Positions 10,989-23,008 of a stretch of 64,000 bases of DNA are shown in pieces. Every line of letters starts with the position of its first letter. Position 1 is the stretch's first letter. The position numbers and the translations under genes were made by a program. Origin of the DNA: Aporrectodea caliginosa (taxonomy: Eukaryota; Annelida; Clitellata; Crassiclitellata; Lumbricidae); assembly GCA_020284085.1 (NCBI GenBank), contig JACEVL010000773.1:51001-115000 (forward strand), written 5' to 3'. A model generated the notes under the pieces. The model was not told the origin of the DNA and did no database searches. It saw only the letters and a program-made list of their open reading frames with translations.

Positions 10989-11030
<42 letters not shown>
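10984..11030. repeat. (TA)n microsatellite
   Basis: Nearly pure TA dinucleotide run with one interruption. Confidence 0.95.
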
Positions 11031-11035
<5 letters not shown>

Positions 11036-12240
11036 ATTGATTTCGTGCTATACATCAACAGTCTTTTAGTCTCTCATGTACATTCATAGATCTGATCTGT
11101 AAGTAAGCCAGCATTAGAAAATATGTCGACCAGTTGGTTATCTTGTACTCTGATGTTGTAGGTTGTATCATTTGTTACCATGATCTTAGTTACCATATCC
11201 TCTAGCTGCAATTGTTTTAGACCCTTGTCCGGTCAAAACCACTATCCTCTATGGCTGTGTTTCCAAGGGTACCAACAGAACAGTATGCTATAGTCCCACG
11301 ATTTCGCCAGTTTATCACTCCTCTCCATCATATTTGAACCATTGAATCACAAAATATATTGCTCTTCTCATTACAATCTCTGTCAAAATGTTGAATAGGT
11401 AAAAGATCTGTAGTACCCTTGTTTCGACACGAAACCTTAGTACACTGGCTGCTCTGATTTTTGCTTACTCTTTACTGTAGCGTCAAGCAAGTAGGTTGAT
11501 AAAATAAATAGGGTAGCCCATGTATAAAGTAGCAACGTGCTTTACGTGAGCCATAATCAGAAGGGCTGCAGATGATCTCTAGTCCTCTGCATAATGATTC
11601 TAAGACTTTTGATTCACATATTCTCCTGGCATGCTCGCTTATCAACTCAGTGGGCGAAAACATATCTGTGACTCACTGATTCATGCATTGCTTTATGTAT
11701 CCTTTCTTTTGAAAAGAATACTGATAGAGTTAATTCAACCAGCTGGTCAATCCCCAGTCTTCCACAACACATTCTCAATGCATTTTCTCCATTCTTTTGT
11801 TAATAACCCCGCTCTAACAAGTGGACTTGAACCGCAGCATAAGAAGCAAGAAGCGAGGCAAGGTCATAAGTTTATACCGGTAATGGGTATATTTCACAAC
11901 TGGAGGCAAATAGAGAAATTTCCGTCTTCTCCTTTGGACGGCTTACACAAAGAGTAAAATTATAATTTTTAATTTTTAAATACATTGTAGGGCAGAAGTT
12001 AGTTAGAAAAAAATTTTCTGTTATATTATTTAGATGATTAGTATGAGAAAAAAAATAAAGTCCAATTTTAACCCGAAATTGCATTGTCCTTTCTAATGGT
12101 GAGTCAATTCAACGTTACGTTAGGGTAACAGTTGAAGTTCTGAACTGTTCTTTTATCATTTTTAGATCATTAACTTATATATAGCCATTGCTCCATATGG
12201 TCTTTATTAACTTATTAACGAACTAAATAATTTAAAAAAA
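11031..12240. other. Non-coding interval
   Basis: AT-rich sequence with no recognised gene. The short ORFs present lack family signatures. Confidence 0.5.
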
Positions 12241-12269
12241 TTAAACCCTCTGTCTTAAAATATTGCTTA

Positions 12270-12665
12270 CCACTCCGTTACGAATGTGTTTCTGCCATCT
12301 GTGGAATAAATTTAAAACTCAATTTTTTTGAATTGACATCTTCGATAGCATGGAACATTTCTTCATTGATTTTACCCCCAAAAAATCAATATAGATGTTT
12401 GCTTCTGTTGACAATTTTCGGAAATTTGTCCGGTAATATTGTAGTATAAAAAAAAATTACAACTCCGTGTCTGTAATTATTGCATTTTGCGTATATATAT
12501 ATAATTTTTCCTTCAAAAATAATATTGAAACTAACTATTTTTAATATCTTAACTCGTCCGGTCAGCGTGGAAACCTAATTATGAATATTTTACAACTCCG
12601 ATACTACAAATCCGTTACTTTTTTAGTAACAGTGTTGTAGTTTAGGAAACGGAGTTGTAATAATG
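12270..12665. repeat. AT-rich block with repeated ACTCCGTTAC motif
   Basis: The motif (A)ACTCCGTTAC or close variants occur near 12279, 12455, 12590 and, inverted (AACGGAGTTGT), near 12650. Related copies occur at 15616 and, inverted, at 15785. Positions 12590-12660 can fold back (ACAACTCCG...CGGAGTTGT). This may be one element pushed apart by the later insertions at 12.7-15.6 kb. Confidence 0.4.
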
Positions 12666-12719
12666 TGTTGAATTTGTATATGTATGTGTGTGTGCGCGTG
12701 TGTATGTATGAATGTTTGT

Positions 12720-13100
12720 ATTGTATTGTATTGTATTGTATTGTATTTGAACACTTGTTATAGCGCCCCTACCAGATTGCCCATTCAGAGGCACTCCCGA
12801 CTACTGCGCGGACGCCGAAGCGCATGAGCAATTGCGATTGAAGGACTTGCCCAGGGTCCCTACGCGGCGGCTTTGAGGTGGATTCGAACCAGCAACCCTC
12901 CAGCTGCAAGGCACCGAAAATACCCCTATACCACCGCGCCCCAGGATATTGTGTTGTGTTGTATTGTGTTGTATTGTACTCCACGTTTATATTGCGACCG
13001 AGCCACCCGCAGTAAAGATCCGAAATTAATCTCTGATAAACCGACCGACCGGGAAGCGAACCCGGGCCGCCGGCGTGGCGAGCGGGCTACCAAGTCCTAT
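12720..13100 (-). repeat. Composite tRNA-derived SINE, copy 1
   Basis: Read on the minus strand there are two tRNA-like modules in series. The upstream module (13100 to about 12960) has a B-box-like GGGTTCGCTTCCC. The downstream module (about 12945 to 12775) has a GGTGGT-ATAGGGGTA A-box-like stretch and GCTGGTTCGAATCC as its B box. It ends in a (ATACA)n tail, seen as TTGTATTGTATTG at 12720. The same two-module order recurs at 28146-28537. This is a transcribed-type retroposon, not a functional tRNA gene. Confidence 0.75.
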
Positions 13101-13588
13101 GTGTGTACTAACTCTGGTTTATTGTTATATCTAGAGAAAACGTGTAGCTAAATACCAGAATACATCAGAATATGATTTTTACTGCCTCTGAAAAATAGAA
13201 TATGTTTAGTGTGAGCAGGTTTAACATGATACAATGCTCTATCCTATACAATTAAATTATTGTATTATTGCTTACTAATATTATTTATCAGCTATGCCGC
13301 CCCAGACTTAATGGATTTCACTGTCAGCCAAGACAAAAACGGTTGAAGAGGAAGAAGTGGAAATATGATCACGAAAGAGGGAGGGAGTCAAGAAAACTAC
13401 AAGAGAGAGCATTGCCCGTTCTGTCTGTGATCTGCAAAGAATTAATATTCCACTAAGCACTTCTAGCACAATCAAAAGACAGATCTGTTGACAAATACAA
13501 AAATGCACAGATTTAATTGGGAACAGCTAGTATATTGAGAAATACACAAAAGTTGTCAAACTCAGGCATCAATTTGGATTGACCAGGT

Positions 13589-13970
<382 letters not shown>

Positions 13971-14229
13971 GCAATCATTAACGAAAACTTATTATTTTGG
14001 AATATGAATTCAACAATGACATTCTCTCTATAAAACGAGGAGTTGTGCATAATTCCGATTAAAATTTTGCCTAGCGTCTCATTTATATGTTGAAAAAATT
14101 GACATGACAGTTCGAAATAAGTATTCTGCAGTGAATAGCAAAAATTATTACAATAGACACGAATGTGACTGAAATAAATAGTAATGTAAAAACAATAATA
14201 GTTATAATAATAATAATCTTTATTAATTG

Positions 14230-14465
14230 AAACTGACAAGTCCGTAGTATGCTTACTAGTCATAGCATGAACAGATGCTTACAAGCTATTACAGGACTCA
14301 AATTTAAGTGTATGGCAGCTATGCATCGCGCCCATATGTCCAAAGCTAATTTGATCAAAGCCACCTAGTGACTGACAGCCTGAGTCGACTTTTGGGAGGG
14401 TAGCGGGTTTCGATCTCGCTTCCTACTTGATGTTCTGCTCTTCACGTCAGCGATGTTATCATTCA
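14230..14465. repeat. Diverged repeat shared with 51900-52140
   Basis: Shared landmarks in order are CATAGCATGAACAGATG, ATTACAGGACTCAAATTTAA, GAGTCGAC, then GTAGCGGG-TTCGATCTCG and CTTCATG/TTCACGTC. The second copy keeps GATAGCGGGAAGCAATCCTG at the corresponding place. It looks like a SINE-type retroposon with a weak B-box, but I cannot fix its ends. Confidence 0.45.
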
Positions 14466-14472
14466 TCTATAG

Positions 14473-15552
14473 CAGAGGTGGGCAAACTTTTGGCACACTG
14501 GGCCACATTAAACGCCAAAATAATTCGGGGGGCCAGATACAAAATTTCAAACTTTTAATAACAACTAAAATTTAAAAAGTTTACCGAATTAAAATTAATT
14601 GTACTTTGGCTGTAACTTGTGAGATGTATGCAACTGTGAACATGCATAACAATTTTCCCTTAATCCAGGGTGATTGCGCTGGTTGCATTCATTAGCCTAC
14701 TTCTGGGCGCTTATATAGCTTACCTTGAGCAAACCTACTCAGGGTGTTCCTAGCCCAGCCACGGTTAAGGAAAAAAAGACTTCAGTGATTTATAAAACCC
14801 AGTTAGATTGGTCAGAGGTAGCAAACGCAGTTCCGATGGTAGGTCATTCCATGCAGATGGAAGGCCTGCTACAACGTCGGACACTGGGCGGCAGAGATCA
14901 CCTCTGGAGGTAAGATATACATAGAGCACAGCCGAGGGTGCAGCGTGAAACCAAAGCAGGAATCCGGTATGAGATCCGTTGGGCCACAGGCAGCAAGTGC
15001 AACAACTGCAACATCTGTCGCATGTAGTCAAAGACAGAGGCAAATTTGGAAATTCGCACAATGACCAAGCAGCCGAGCACAGAATCCGATCTAGTCGCCC
15101 CAGAACTCCAAGGTGAGGCCGGCCGCCGACGAGAGTCGATCAACAGTGGTCAATTCGACTAGTAACGAAAGCATGCACAGACGCCACTAGGACATCACGA
15201 GAAAGAGCGGGAAACCACTCGGAGCTGGAGAAGCCGATAATAACGGCTTCGAGAGACTGAGTTCACATTCGTATTATGGAGTTGAAATTTAGATCAGCTA
15301 ACTGAAATTTTTACTTGGATTTGTCTATCTTCATAGTTGAAAATGTTTGTTCACAGATCTAAGTGGATGCGAATAATACAAACCGGAATAGCAAATAAGA
15401 AAGCAGCATGAGGAATTCCTCTTGCGGTCTGAATTTTATGACTTTTCACTTTTCCGAAGAATTGTTTGGACCAGATAAAATGTGTTGGCGGGCCGGATAA
15501 AAAGCGTTGGCGGGCCGGATCTGGCCCGCGGGCCGTAGTTTGCCCACCCCTG
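14473..15552. mobile_element. hAT element with captured LINE fragment
   Basis: The ends are CAGAGGTGGGCAAACTTTTG (14473) and the complementary AGTTTGCCCACCCCTG (to 15552). The perfect 8-bp TSD is ATCTATAG (14465-14472 and 15553-15560). CAGRGGTGGGCAAACT is a classic hAT terminus. Length is 1080 bp. The interior holds part of a LINE at 14765-15290 and no transposase, so it is non-autonomous. Confidence 0.9.
14765..15290 (-). pseudogene. LINE C-terminal fragment inside the hAT element
   Basis: Minus-strand reading gives LHLLPVAQRISYRIPALV, then GCALCISYL, then LCRPVSD, and after an internal deletion GLPSAWNDLPSELRLLP. This is the L2/CR1-type C-terminal order LHWLPV--RI-YKI--L. The ARGDL...PRTRTA linker is missing. 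Confidence 0.75.
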
Positions 15553-16021
15553 ATCTATAGCAAGATCAGATTGGATTGATATTTGGTTGTAACTTACGAC
15601 TCTGTGACCGATTTAAAACTCCGTTACTTTATATTTTCAATTAAAATGAATTTATTTGATGGTACATGTAGATAGTTTATCGGCTTGATAATTTAGGTTG
15701 CTGTGTAATATTTTAATGTATACTTAATACTAATTAATCAGTAATTATAAACAGTAGCGTTATTTTGAACTGTGTATTTATAAAGCAACGGAGTTGAAAA
15801 TATTTAAGAATCAGTGTAATTGTCTTTCAAAATATTAAAAAAACTAAAATAAACAATTAGGCCAACTCTGTCAAATTTAAGCTATGCTCAATATTAAGTA
15901 TGCTTCAGCACTGCCATGCAAATATTTGTGTAAACAGTTTTTTATTTTTCATGACTTTTTCTCTAATTCTATTTCTGAATTTGCCTCCGGTTGTGAAATA
16001 TACCTATATTAAGTAGAGGAG

Positions 16022-16320
16022 GGGGCCCAAGACGGAGTCGTGAGAAGAGGGGATAGTATAAAGGATAACACTCTTGCCTGAAGTGCTGACGGACCCGGTT
16101 CGATTCCCGTAAGGCCCCGTGGTTTAGCTCATAACTTCATTCCCTAGGTGGCAGCAAAAGTACAATGAGCTTGCGCCTTGCATGGCTGCAACTTTGTGAT
16201 TTATGTCTTCTGTAATTTGTGTTCATGTGAATTGTTTAATCGTCATAACATGTACATGTACAGCGCAGTGCGTTTGTCAGTCGCTTTATTAAAGAATAAA
16301 TATTTTTTATCTGGATCGAT
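16022..16320 (+). repeat. tRNA-derived SINE, plus copy
   Basis: The head has GTATAAAGGATAACACTCTT and then GACCCGGTTCGATTCCCGT, a good B box. The body TTATGTCTTCTGTAATTTGT...GTGAATTGTTTAA and the terminal TATTAAAGAATAAATA match the SINE at 13590-13970. Its 3' end lacks the long (TTA)n. Confidence 0.7.
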
Positions 16321-16399
16321 GCGCCTGTCTCTCGACGCGTCACAGTTCCTTGGTTGCCAAAACTCAACAAGGACTTGCTCCTAAATATCTCTTCGACTT

Positions 16400-17120
16400 A
16401 ACGCGCAAAAGTCTTTTCGCTGTCTTTTCTAGCTCTTTGCAGTCTGCAGATCGTCCCTATCTGATTGTCCGCTGGGTGTGGACTGCCACAGCAGAACACC
16501 TGCTTTCGCCAGTGTAGGCACTTTTCTCCGGAATAACCTTTGTTGGTCAAAACCGGTCACAGGCGTCGGATTCCATGTATGAAATTTTACTGACCAACTG
16601 CTCGGTAACTCCTGGATAAACGTATTGTCCCAAACTGATCTAAGTGGACAACTTCTGAGGTTGACAATCGATTGGGCCTCGAATCGTTGATTAGCCTGAC
16701 TTGTAGCGAAGCGTTAACTGGAGTAAAGTCACATAGTCTTTGATTTTCGATAAAACATTTAAGAGACAATTCAATTACTACCGTACTTTAGATTTCAACA
16801 CAAATGAATCTACACGAACGAATCTACAAAGCCATTTGTAACATAAGCTTTCAAATTAGGACAAGCCAAACTATTGTGCAGTCTTACTCACTTTCAGCTA
16901 TAGCTTTTGATTTGCCTTGTATAGAATCTTTTCTTAAAAATAAAACCGAAAGACCAGATCCAACTGGTGACTTTCCTGGTGCCCATAAACCAGATCAGAC
17001 CAGTAGATACATAATGGGGCATTGGGGCTTTCAACTCACCTTGTGCTATACAATTTCTCTCTTGGTACACCTGCCGCAAAATAAATTATCAAATGAAAAA
17101 TAGCAGTTTGACTTCACCGT
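16400..17120. other. Non-coding interval
   Basis: No recognised gene. The small ORFs on either strand show no family motif. A short LINE-like stretch is possible near 16440-16560 but not supported well enough to call. Confidence 0.4.
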
Positions 17121-17124
17121 CACA

Positions 17125-20100
17125 ATTTGTAATTGTAATTGTAGGCCTAATTAGCAACTTCAAGGCATTAACCGATGGCGCATCAAAACAATCCGTAATC
17201 AGGTCAACATCCAGAAGATCAGTCCGTAAGAGACAAAGAGGCAGCCTAAGGCGGATAAGCAATTTGAAAGAGGTAAGTTTTCAGCCGAGAACGAAATGAC
17301 ACAAGCGACTGAGCACAGCGCACAGATACAGGAAGAGAGTATGACCAGACAAAGACAATCAGATGACTTCATTGAATAATGATAAGTCAGAGGAATAAGA
17401 ACAGATTTTAAATATTGTGGTTGGCCAGAGTTCAAAGTTTTATAAACTATGAGCCCCAGTTTGAAACGAATTCTTTGCTGAGCAGGAAGCCAATGCAGAG
17501 ATTTAAGCACAGGGGCTATATGTTCATATTTGGATGTATTAGTTATGGCTCTAGCCAAAGAGTTATGAACCCTCTGCAGCTTCAGTATGTTTGATTTATT
17601 GATACCAGTAAGAAGCGAGTTACAATAGTCTAGGCGACTGGAAACCAATGCATTTGCCAGAGATATTCTTGCAGACATGGGCACATAACGCCTAATTCTG
17701 CGTATGTCACGAATGAACATATAGGATGACTTACAAATACTGTTTACATGACCAGTGAGAGACATGGTAGAATTAAAAACAACGCCTAAGTTGTGTGCAG
17801 CATCGGCCAGCAAAACAATTGAGTCACCCAGTTTCAATGACTTCAGCCGATCAAATATCTTAAGTTGCTGTGGAGTGCCAAATAACAGAAATTCAGTCTT
17901 TGATGGGTTAAGGAGGAGTTTATCGGATGCCATCCAGGACTGTACTTCATCAAAGACAGCAAACAACAGCTGAACAGATGAGTCACATGACAGACTGTCA
18001 AATGAAATGTAAATTTGAGTATCATCAGCATAGAAACGATATCTCTGCGATGATTATCAAGCAATGCTCCTAATGGTGTGGTGTATAATGTAAACAAAAG
18101 AGGGCCAAGCACTGATCCCTGTGGTACACCGCATGTCAACAAAGCATCAGATGAATAATTACCATTTAAATACACTAATTGAGTGCGTGGACTAAGATAA
18201 GTACTAAACCAATTTAGTGCAGAGCCAGAGCTCCCAAACCAGTTCTCGAGACGATGAAGAAGAATAGAATGATCCACAGTATCAAAAGCAGCAGACAAGT
18301 CAAGAAGAACAAGTGCTGTCACCTTACCACCATCCATTGAGCAAATGATGTCATTATGAACAGTAAGAAGTGCAGATTCTGTTGAGTGAAACTTAGGATA
18401 GGCAGACTGAAAAGGGGAGATTAGGGAGTTGGATGACAGGTGAGTTTGCATGCGATTCATGACTATTCGTTAAAGGATTTTATATATAAAATTTAAGGTT
18501 GAGATAGGCCTATAATTTGACAGATCATCAGGATTAAAAGAAGGTTTCTTAAGCAGCGGATGAACTATGGCATGAGCAAAAGCAGATGGGAAAGATCCCT
18601 CATGAAATGAGAAATTGATAATTGATGTAATGGTGGGACCCAGGACATCAAAGCACTCTTGAAGAAACCAAGTAGAAATTGTGTCAAGGAGACCGGTTTT
18701 GTTAGGCGAGGAAAAGGTAAGTGTTCGAACCTCTCCCACAGTAGTTCCCAGAAAGTAGTCCATGATAGGAGGTGTACAATTTGGATACAGGAATTTGTCC
18801 AGTGTAGAGGAACTGATCAATTTAAGACGCATACCGGTACCAGAAATTTTGTCTGCAAAAAGTTCAAGAATTTACTTGCAAGGTCATGAGCACATAGTTG
18901 GAGCCAAATGTAACTTCTCCCGATGTAACAATTTATTTAAGGCCAACCACAAAGATTTTGGTGATGCAGAACTTTCAGCAATTAAATTAGTTAAATATTC
19001 AGATTTGGCAGATGAAACAAGTTTTCGAACACGTTTACACTGTTGCTTAAACTTAATGTCATTTGAAGGCAGACGAGAGTGGTGCCACCAACGCTCCAAT
19101 TGACTTCTTCGACGCCTAGCCTCAGAAATAGCAGAGTTGAACCAAGGTTGTGGTGTGCGCTCTACAACCCTCTTAATTTTAAACGGAATTTGTTTATCAA
19201 GCAGGTCACTTAGAGTGGACTGGAACTGCAGAGCCAGCTCATTAGCTGTTTGTGCAGGAGATAACAATAATGGAGATCCCAAGATATCATTCTTTAGCTT
19301 ATTTAAATCAATTTTATGCCAGGGGCGATATTTAACAATTCTATAATTTGGTGGGAGTTTAAAAGGCAAGTCAAAGAGAAAATGGCAAGATGATCCGAAA
19401 AATATGACTCTACAGAAGTAACAGAATGAAGTGACTTAGAATCAGAACGAGTTATCAGGACATCCAAAATGTGACCTTTATTATGCGTAGGAAAGGTAAT
19501 GAGCTGTCGCATGTCAAACCCTTCCAACATATCAAGAAATGCCAATGAGCAGTGATTAGCTACATCTAGAAAATTCTAGATGAATATTAAAGTCACCCAT
19601 AATAACTATTTCTGAAGGAGATGAAATCAAGTACTCAAGTAGTGACTGAAATTCACTCCAAAAGTCAGTCAAAGAGAGGGATGGTGGGCGATAAATATTA
19701 ACGAACAATACTTGCTTGCTACCAGAATTTAGAGTAGCAGCCAAGACTTCAAATGATTTGGGCTTTGGAATAGAGTAGGCAAACTGAACTTATGCAGTGG
19801 GAGATATGATTTGAAAAGAAAAACAAACCCTCCACCCTTACCACTAGACCAAGGTTCATTCAGGATAGAAAAGGTTGGGGATGTCAGATCAGAAATAAAT
19901 GCTGCTGTATCATTCGGTTGACAGCCAGGTCTCTTTCAGAGCAAGTATATGTAGAGAATGCTGACAAAAAAAATTACGCAAGACTGCAGCCTTATTTCGA
20001 AGAGAGCAAATATTTAACAGACCAATACCTAGACTTTGAATTCTAATTGGACCACGGTTTAATTCAATGTTACCAGCCAAGAGAAATAGTAGAAGCAGAT

Positions 20101-20405
20101 ATAAAGACAACCCACGACATTTAGTTGAAGATGCTCTGCGCAAACCTGCACGAAGAACAGGATAAGAAATATAGTTACTTGAACTATACAAGAGAACATA
20201 ATATTGATGATCGAACCGAAAGAGCAAGACCTGGAACCAGATAAAAAGAATGGGCCTGAGCCAAGTTTGTAAATAGATCAGACTGCGGTGATGCATTGGA
20301 AAAATGAGTGACAGAGTTCTCTACACCAGATATGGCAGAGCAGAAGCATGAAAACACACAATTTAAAATCAAGCTACATGAAGAGGCAGCCATAGTGAAT
20401 GTCAT
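17125..20405 (-). mobile_element. Near full-length CR1/L2-like LINE
   Basis: Minus-strand coding blocks appear in LINE order. The endonuclease region has KETWLSTE (about 19915), NIYRPP and MGDFNIHLE (about 19570-19690), and SDHLAIFSL (about 19390). An RT N-terminal region follows (NYRPISTLNFIYKIL, ending 18473). The RT core has LLDLSAAFDTVDHSIL (motif A) and GVPQGSVLGPLLFTLY (motif B). A frameshift near 18040 precedes the WMASDKLLLNPSKTEFL part. The C-terminal domain (LDYCNSLLTGI, LHWLPAQQRIRFKL) ends at 17199. A short repeat tail of AATTAC type follows near 17130-17150. Several stops and frameshifts make it inactive. Confidence 0.85.
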
Positions 20406-20409
20406 TATG

Positions 20410-21050
20410 TCAATACTAGGAGGTTCATGTCTACTCGCTGCAACTAAAATCTAAAATATCAGGAATGATCAGATGTTCATCGGGTGTTGTTCAATCAAAA
20501 TCTCTTAAAGTGCCAAAGATTTCTTAAGCTCTTCAGAAACTTTCTGAAGTTGTTGACGTTGCTCACGGTCGAAAATCATTGTAACCCACTGAAAACTTTG
20601 GAATCAGTTGAAACGCTTAGGTTCACATTTAAAAGCCATCCGAGGTTCTTGACATCTCATGCAGTTGAAATTACTGGGTTCTTACAAGGTTCTTGACTTT
20701 CCACCACAGTAGAAATATCCGGGATCTCTCAGGCTCATTTCAGTTCAGTTAAAACAACTTTTGAATGCCAACAATGTCTTAATGTCAAATGCAAATTCCC
20801 AAAACTCGTCTACTTGCGGCACAGGAGAGGTGCCACTGGCTATATCACGTCCTCCAGGACGCACTCTAGCAGGAAAGTTCCCAATTTTGCTGCCACCTTT
20901 TAGTCATCCGTTTTGCCACCACGTTTTAATCCCTCGTTTTGCTGCCACGTTTTAGTTCACCGTTTCGCTACCACGCCACCCATTACCGTTTTTATCCAGG
21001 CTTCCAGACCGTACTCTAGTAGCACTCGAACCCGCAAATCCGAGCTGTTT
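20410..21050. other. Non-coding interval
   Basis: No recognised gene. The segment 20490-20750 contains loosely repeated TTCTTGA / GTTGAAA phrases, too diverged to define a unit. Confidence 0.4.
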
Positions 21051-21054
21051 TTAA

Positions 21055-21205
21055 TTCTCTGTCCAGCATCAATACTTTCCTATACCTAACCAATTCTTAT
21101 ACTGTTCCATTTGTCAAATGTCTTTATATTATACAACTCGCTGCGATTTGTCAGTCTGTTCTATTAAACGAATTATCAAATCAATCAAATCAAATCAAAA
21201 CTGTT
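21055..21205 (+). repeat. LINE 3' tail with (AATCA)n
   Basis: A TCTTTATATTATACAACTC...TTCTATTAAACGAATTATC stretch runs into ATCAAATCAATCAAATCAAA, a 3'-terminal short-repeat tail of non-LTR type. Only the end of the element is present. Confidence 0.5.
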
Positions 21206-21209
21206 CTTA

Positions 21210-22395
21210 TTGAAACCGTATCAAATCACAGAACATTCCAACGTTCCAACAAGATTGGCCACAATAGGAGCCTCAAAAGGGATCAAGATCCCGCTAACTA
21301 GGGACACCTAGAATGATATTTCAAAAGTAAAAATTAGTGACAGCCGAACCAAAGCCTTGACAACAGCGCAACATCAAATCTCGTACAGCAAAGCTAAAAA
21401 TATACATGTAGTACAAAGTGAATGATCAACTAGATTTCAAGCACAATAAAATTAAGAAAAGAAAGAAAACCTTAACTCAGTGTGGGTTAGCTAAGTTCCA
21501 TTAATTAGGAAGGCATGTTGCATTCTTTAGAGTGCCGTAGGAGGGGGGGCTTGACGTATGTGAGAAGGAAGCATGTTCCAGATGGTGGAGCCAACAGATT
21601 TTATGGAGAATAAGCGAGTATTGGTGTGTGCGTATTATACGGGGGCGATAAGAGTTCAAGTTCCTAGTATTATAGTGGGTATGAATATCGGATCCTAGAT
21701 GAAATATTCCTAAAACATGCTGGAAGTAAACCATGTTCATAGCGGTACATAAATAGGCCAATCTGTAATGTTCGAATCTGTTCTAGTTTAAGTAGCTTAA
21801 AGTTAGCAAACAGTGGGTCAGAATGAACGCACCTTGAAAATCCCGCAATGATGCGAACTGCACGTTTTTGCAATATTGTTATTAGTCTCCGTAGTCTAGA
21901 GTCATAAGTGGATTCCCATACCATACAATAAGACAGGGGTACACCAACGAGTAATATAATTTGAGACGCATGCAGGAGGGCAACAAGTACACAGTTCGAG
22001 TTAGAATGCCAATGCTTTTAACAATTTTGTCAGATATAGTTCGTATGTGTTCCTTCCAAGTCAAATGTTGGTCCACATGAACACCTAAAAATTGAGTAGG
22101 CCTACAGCTGACTTTGGTAATAGGAGTACCATTGATGGATATTCTTAACGAGTAATCCGAGGGACCCGTTTTCCTATGGTATTTGACTAGTATGAAGTTT
22201 GCGTTATCTAGGTTAAGGGTAAGTCTATTAGCAGAAAGCCAGTCCGCCACTAGAGTAAGCTCTGTATTTACGACCTGAGTAAGGGTTTGCAAAGAACTGT
22301 GAGAGTAAAAAATTTGGTGTCGTCTGCAAATTAAACCGACCTGCTCATTTACAAACAGCATATCTGCAAGACCACTTCCGTTAATGAACACTTCG
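21210..22395 (-). pseudogene. Jockey/CR1-like LINE, 3' third
   Basis: Minus-strand reading gives ADWLSANRLTLNLDNANFIL, FLGVHVDQHLTWKEHI, ILTRTVYLLPSCMRLKLYYS and then KRAVRIIAGF, CVHSDPLFANFKLLKLEQI. These are the connection and C-terminal regions that follow the YADD motif in LINE reverse transcriptases. The start at 22395 lies where the motif C region decays (FVNEQVGLICRRHQIF). A frameshift near 21890 and another near 21700 split the C-terminus. It is inactive and 5'-truncated, and abuts the virus-like relic at 22.4 kb. Confidence 0.8.
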
Positions 22396-22399
22396 ACTT

Positions 22400-22950
22400 C
22401 AGCAATCTGTGTGTCGACATATCGCTTGTTGGTTATATGTAAAGGTTCCCTGGGTACTCTATTAAGCGTAGTAATGGTGTCGTAGAAATGAAAATCTGGA
22501 TGTCTACGTATTGCTTATTAGACACGCTCAACGGCCTCTTGGGCACTCTTTTCAACCTTATCATTGTGTCGATAATCGACTTTGTCACTTGTGCGATGCT
22601 CGCCTCGTCGCTTTAAGCTGTTGGTGCAGCTGTGGGAAGTCCACTTACTCTTTTATCGCTAATATCCAAATAACCAGTCGTGGTATCACCCGCTTTGAGT
22701 ACATGAGCGCCTCTATTTGAAGCATTCTTCTCGTGTTCGTAATGTTTGGCCGCGTTGACCTTTTTATTCGCGTACTGCATGGCAGCGGCACTTTTTTGGT
22801 ATGTATACATACCAAAAAAGTGCATGGTCTTGGCGAATGTAACTTTTGTCGTTCAGTCAGCGCAAGGCGACCGCGATATACTTGGTTTTCATGTGGACAT
22901 GTGGAACATATAAATCTTTTCTTAAATATATCAGAGCGCATATTTCTATA
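22400..22950 (-). pseudogene. Tail-fibre-like relic ORF
   Basis: Minus-strand reading includes NKKVNAAKHYEHEKN, HVLKAGDTTTGYLDISDK and RVSGLPTAAPTA, followed after a stop by AQVTKSIIDT and KQYVDIQI. The pattern GD-M-G-L-M--K-V-GLP-P--D--A is typical of phage-type tail-fibre or structural repeats, also found in multicopy virus-like elements of invertebrates. Stops and a 36-bp palindrome interrupt it. It is on the same strand and directly downstream of the larger relic ORF at 23009-25005, which suggests they once belonged to one element. Confidence 0.5.
22788..22823. repeat. 36-bp perfect palindrome
   Basis: The arms GCACTTTTTTGGTATGTA and TACATACCAAAAAAGTGC are perfectly complementary with no loop. 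It lies inside the tail-fibre-like relic. Confidence 0.95.
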
Positions 22951-23008
22951 ACTGTGCTAACAGCGTCTATTAACTCAGTTACTAAACTACGTCGAATTTT
23001 ATAACATC

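Noticed and set aside
17160..17290. Possible splice-donor bearing exon (GAGGTAAGT) similar to 48340-48450
   Set aside because: The similarity (AAGGCATTAACCGATGGC, GGCAGCCTAAGG) lies at the C-terminal end of LINE coding, so a repeat is the simpler explanation.
18659..19346. Plus-strand ORFs opposite the 17.1-20.4 kb LINE
   Set aside because: Shadows of the minus-strand LINE coding sequence.
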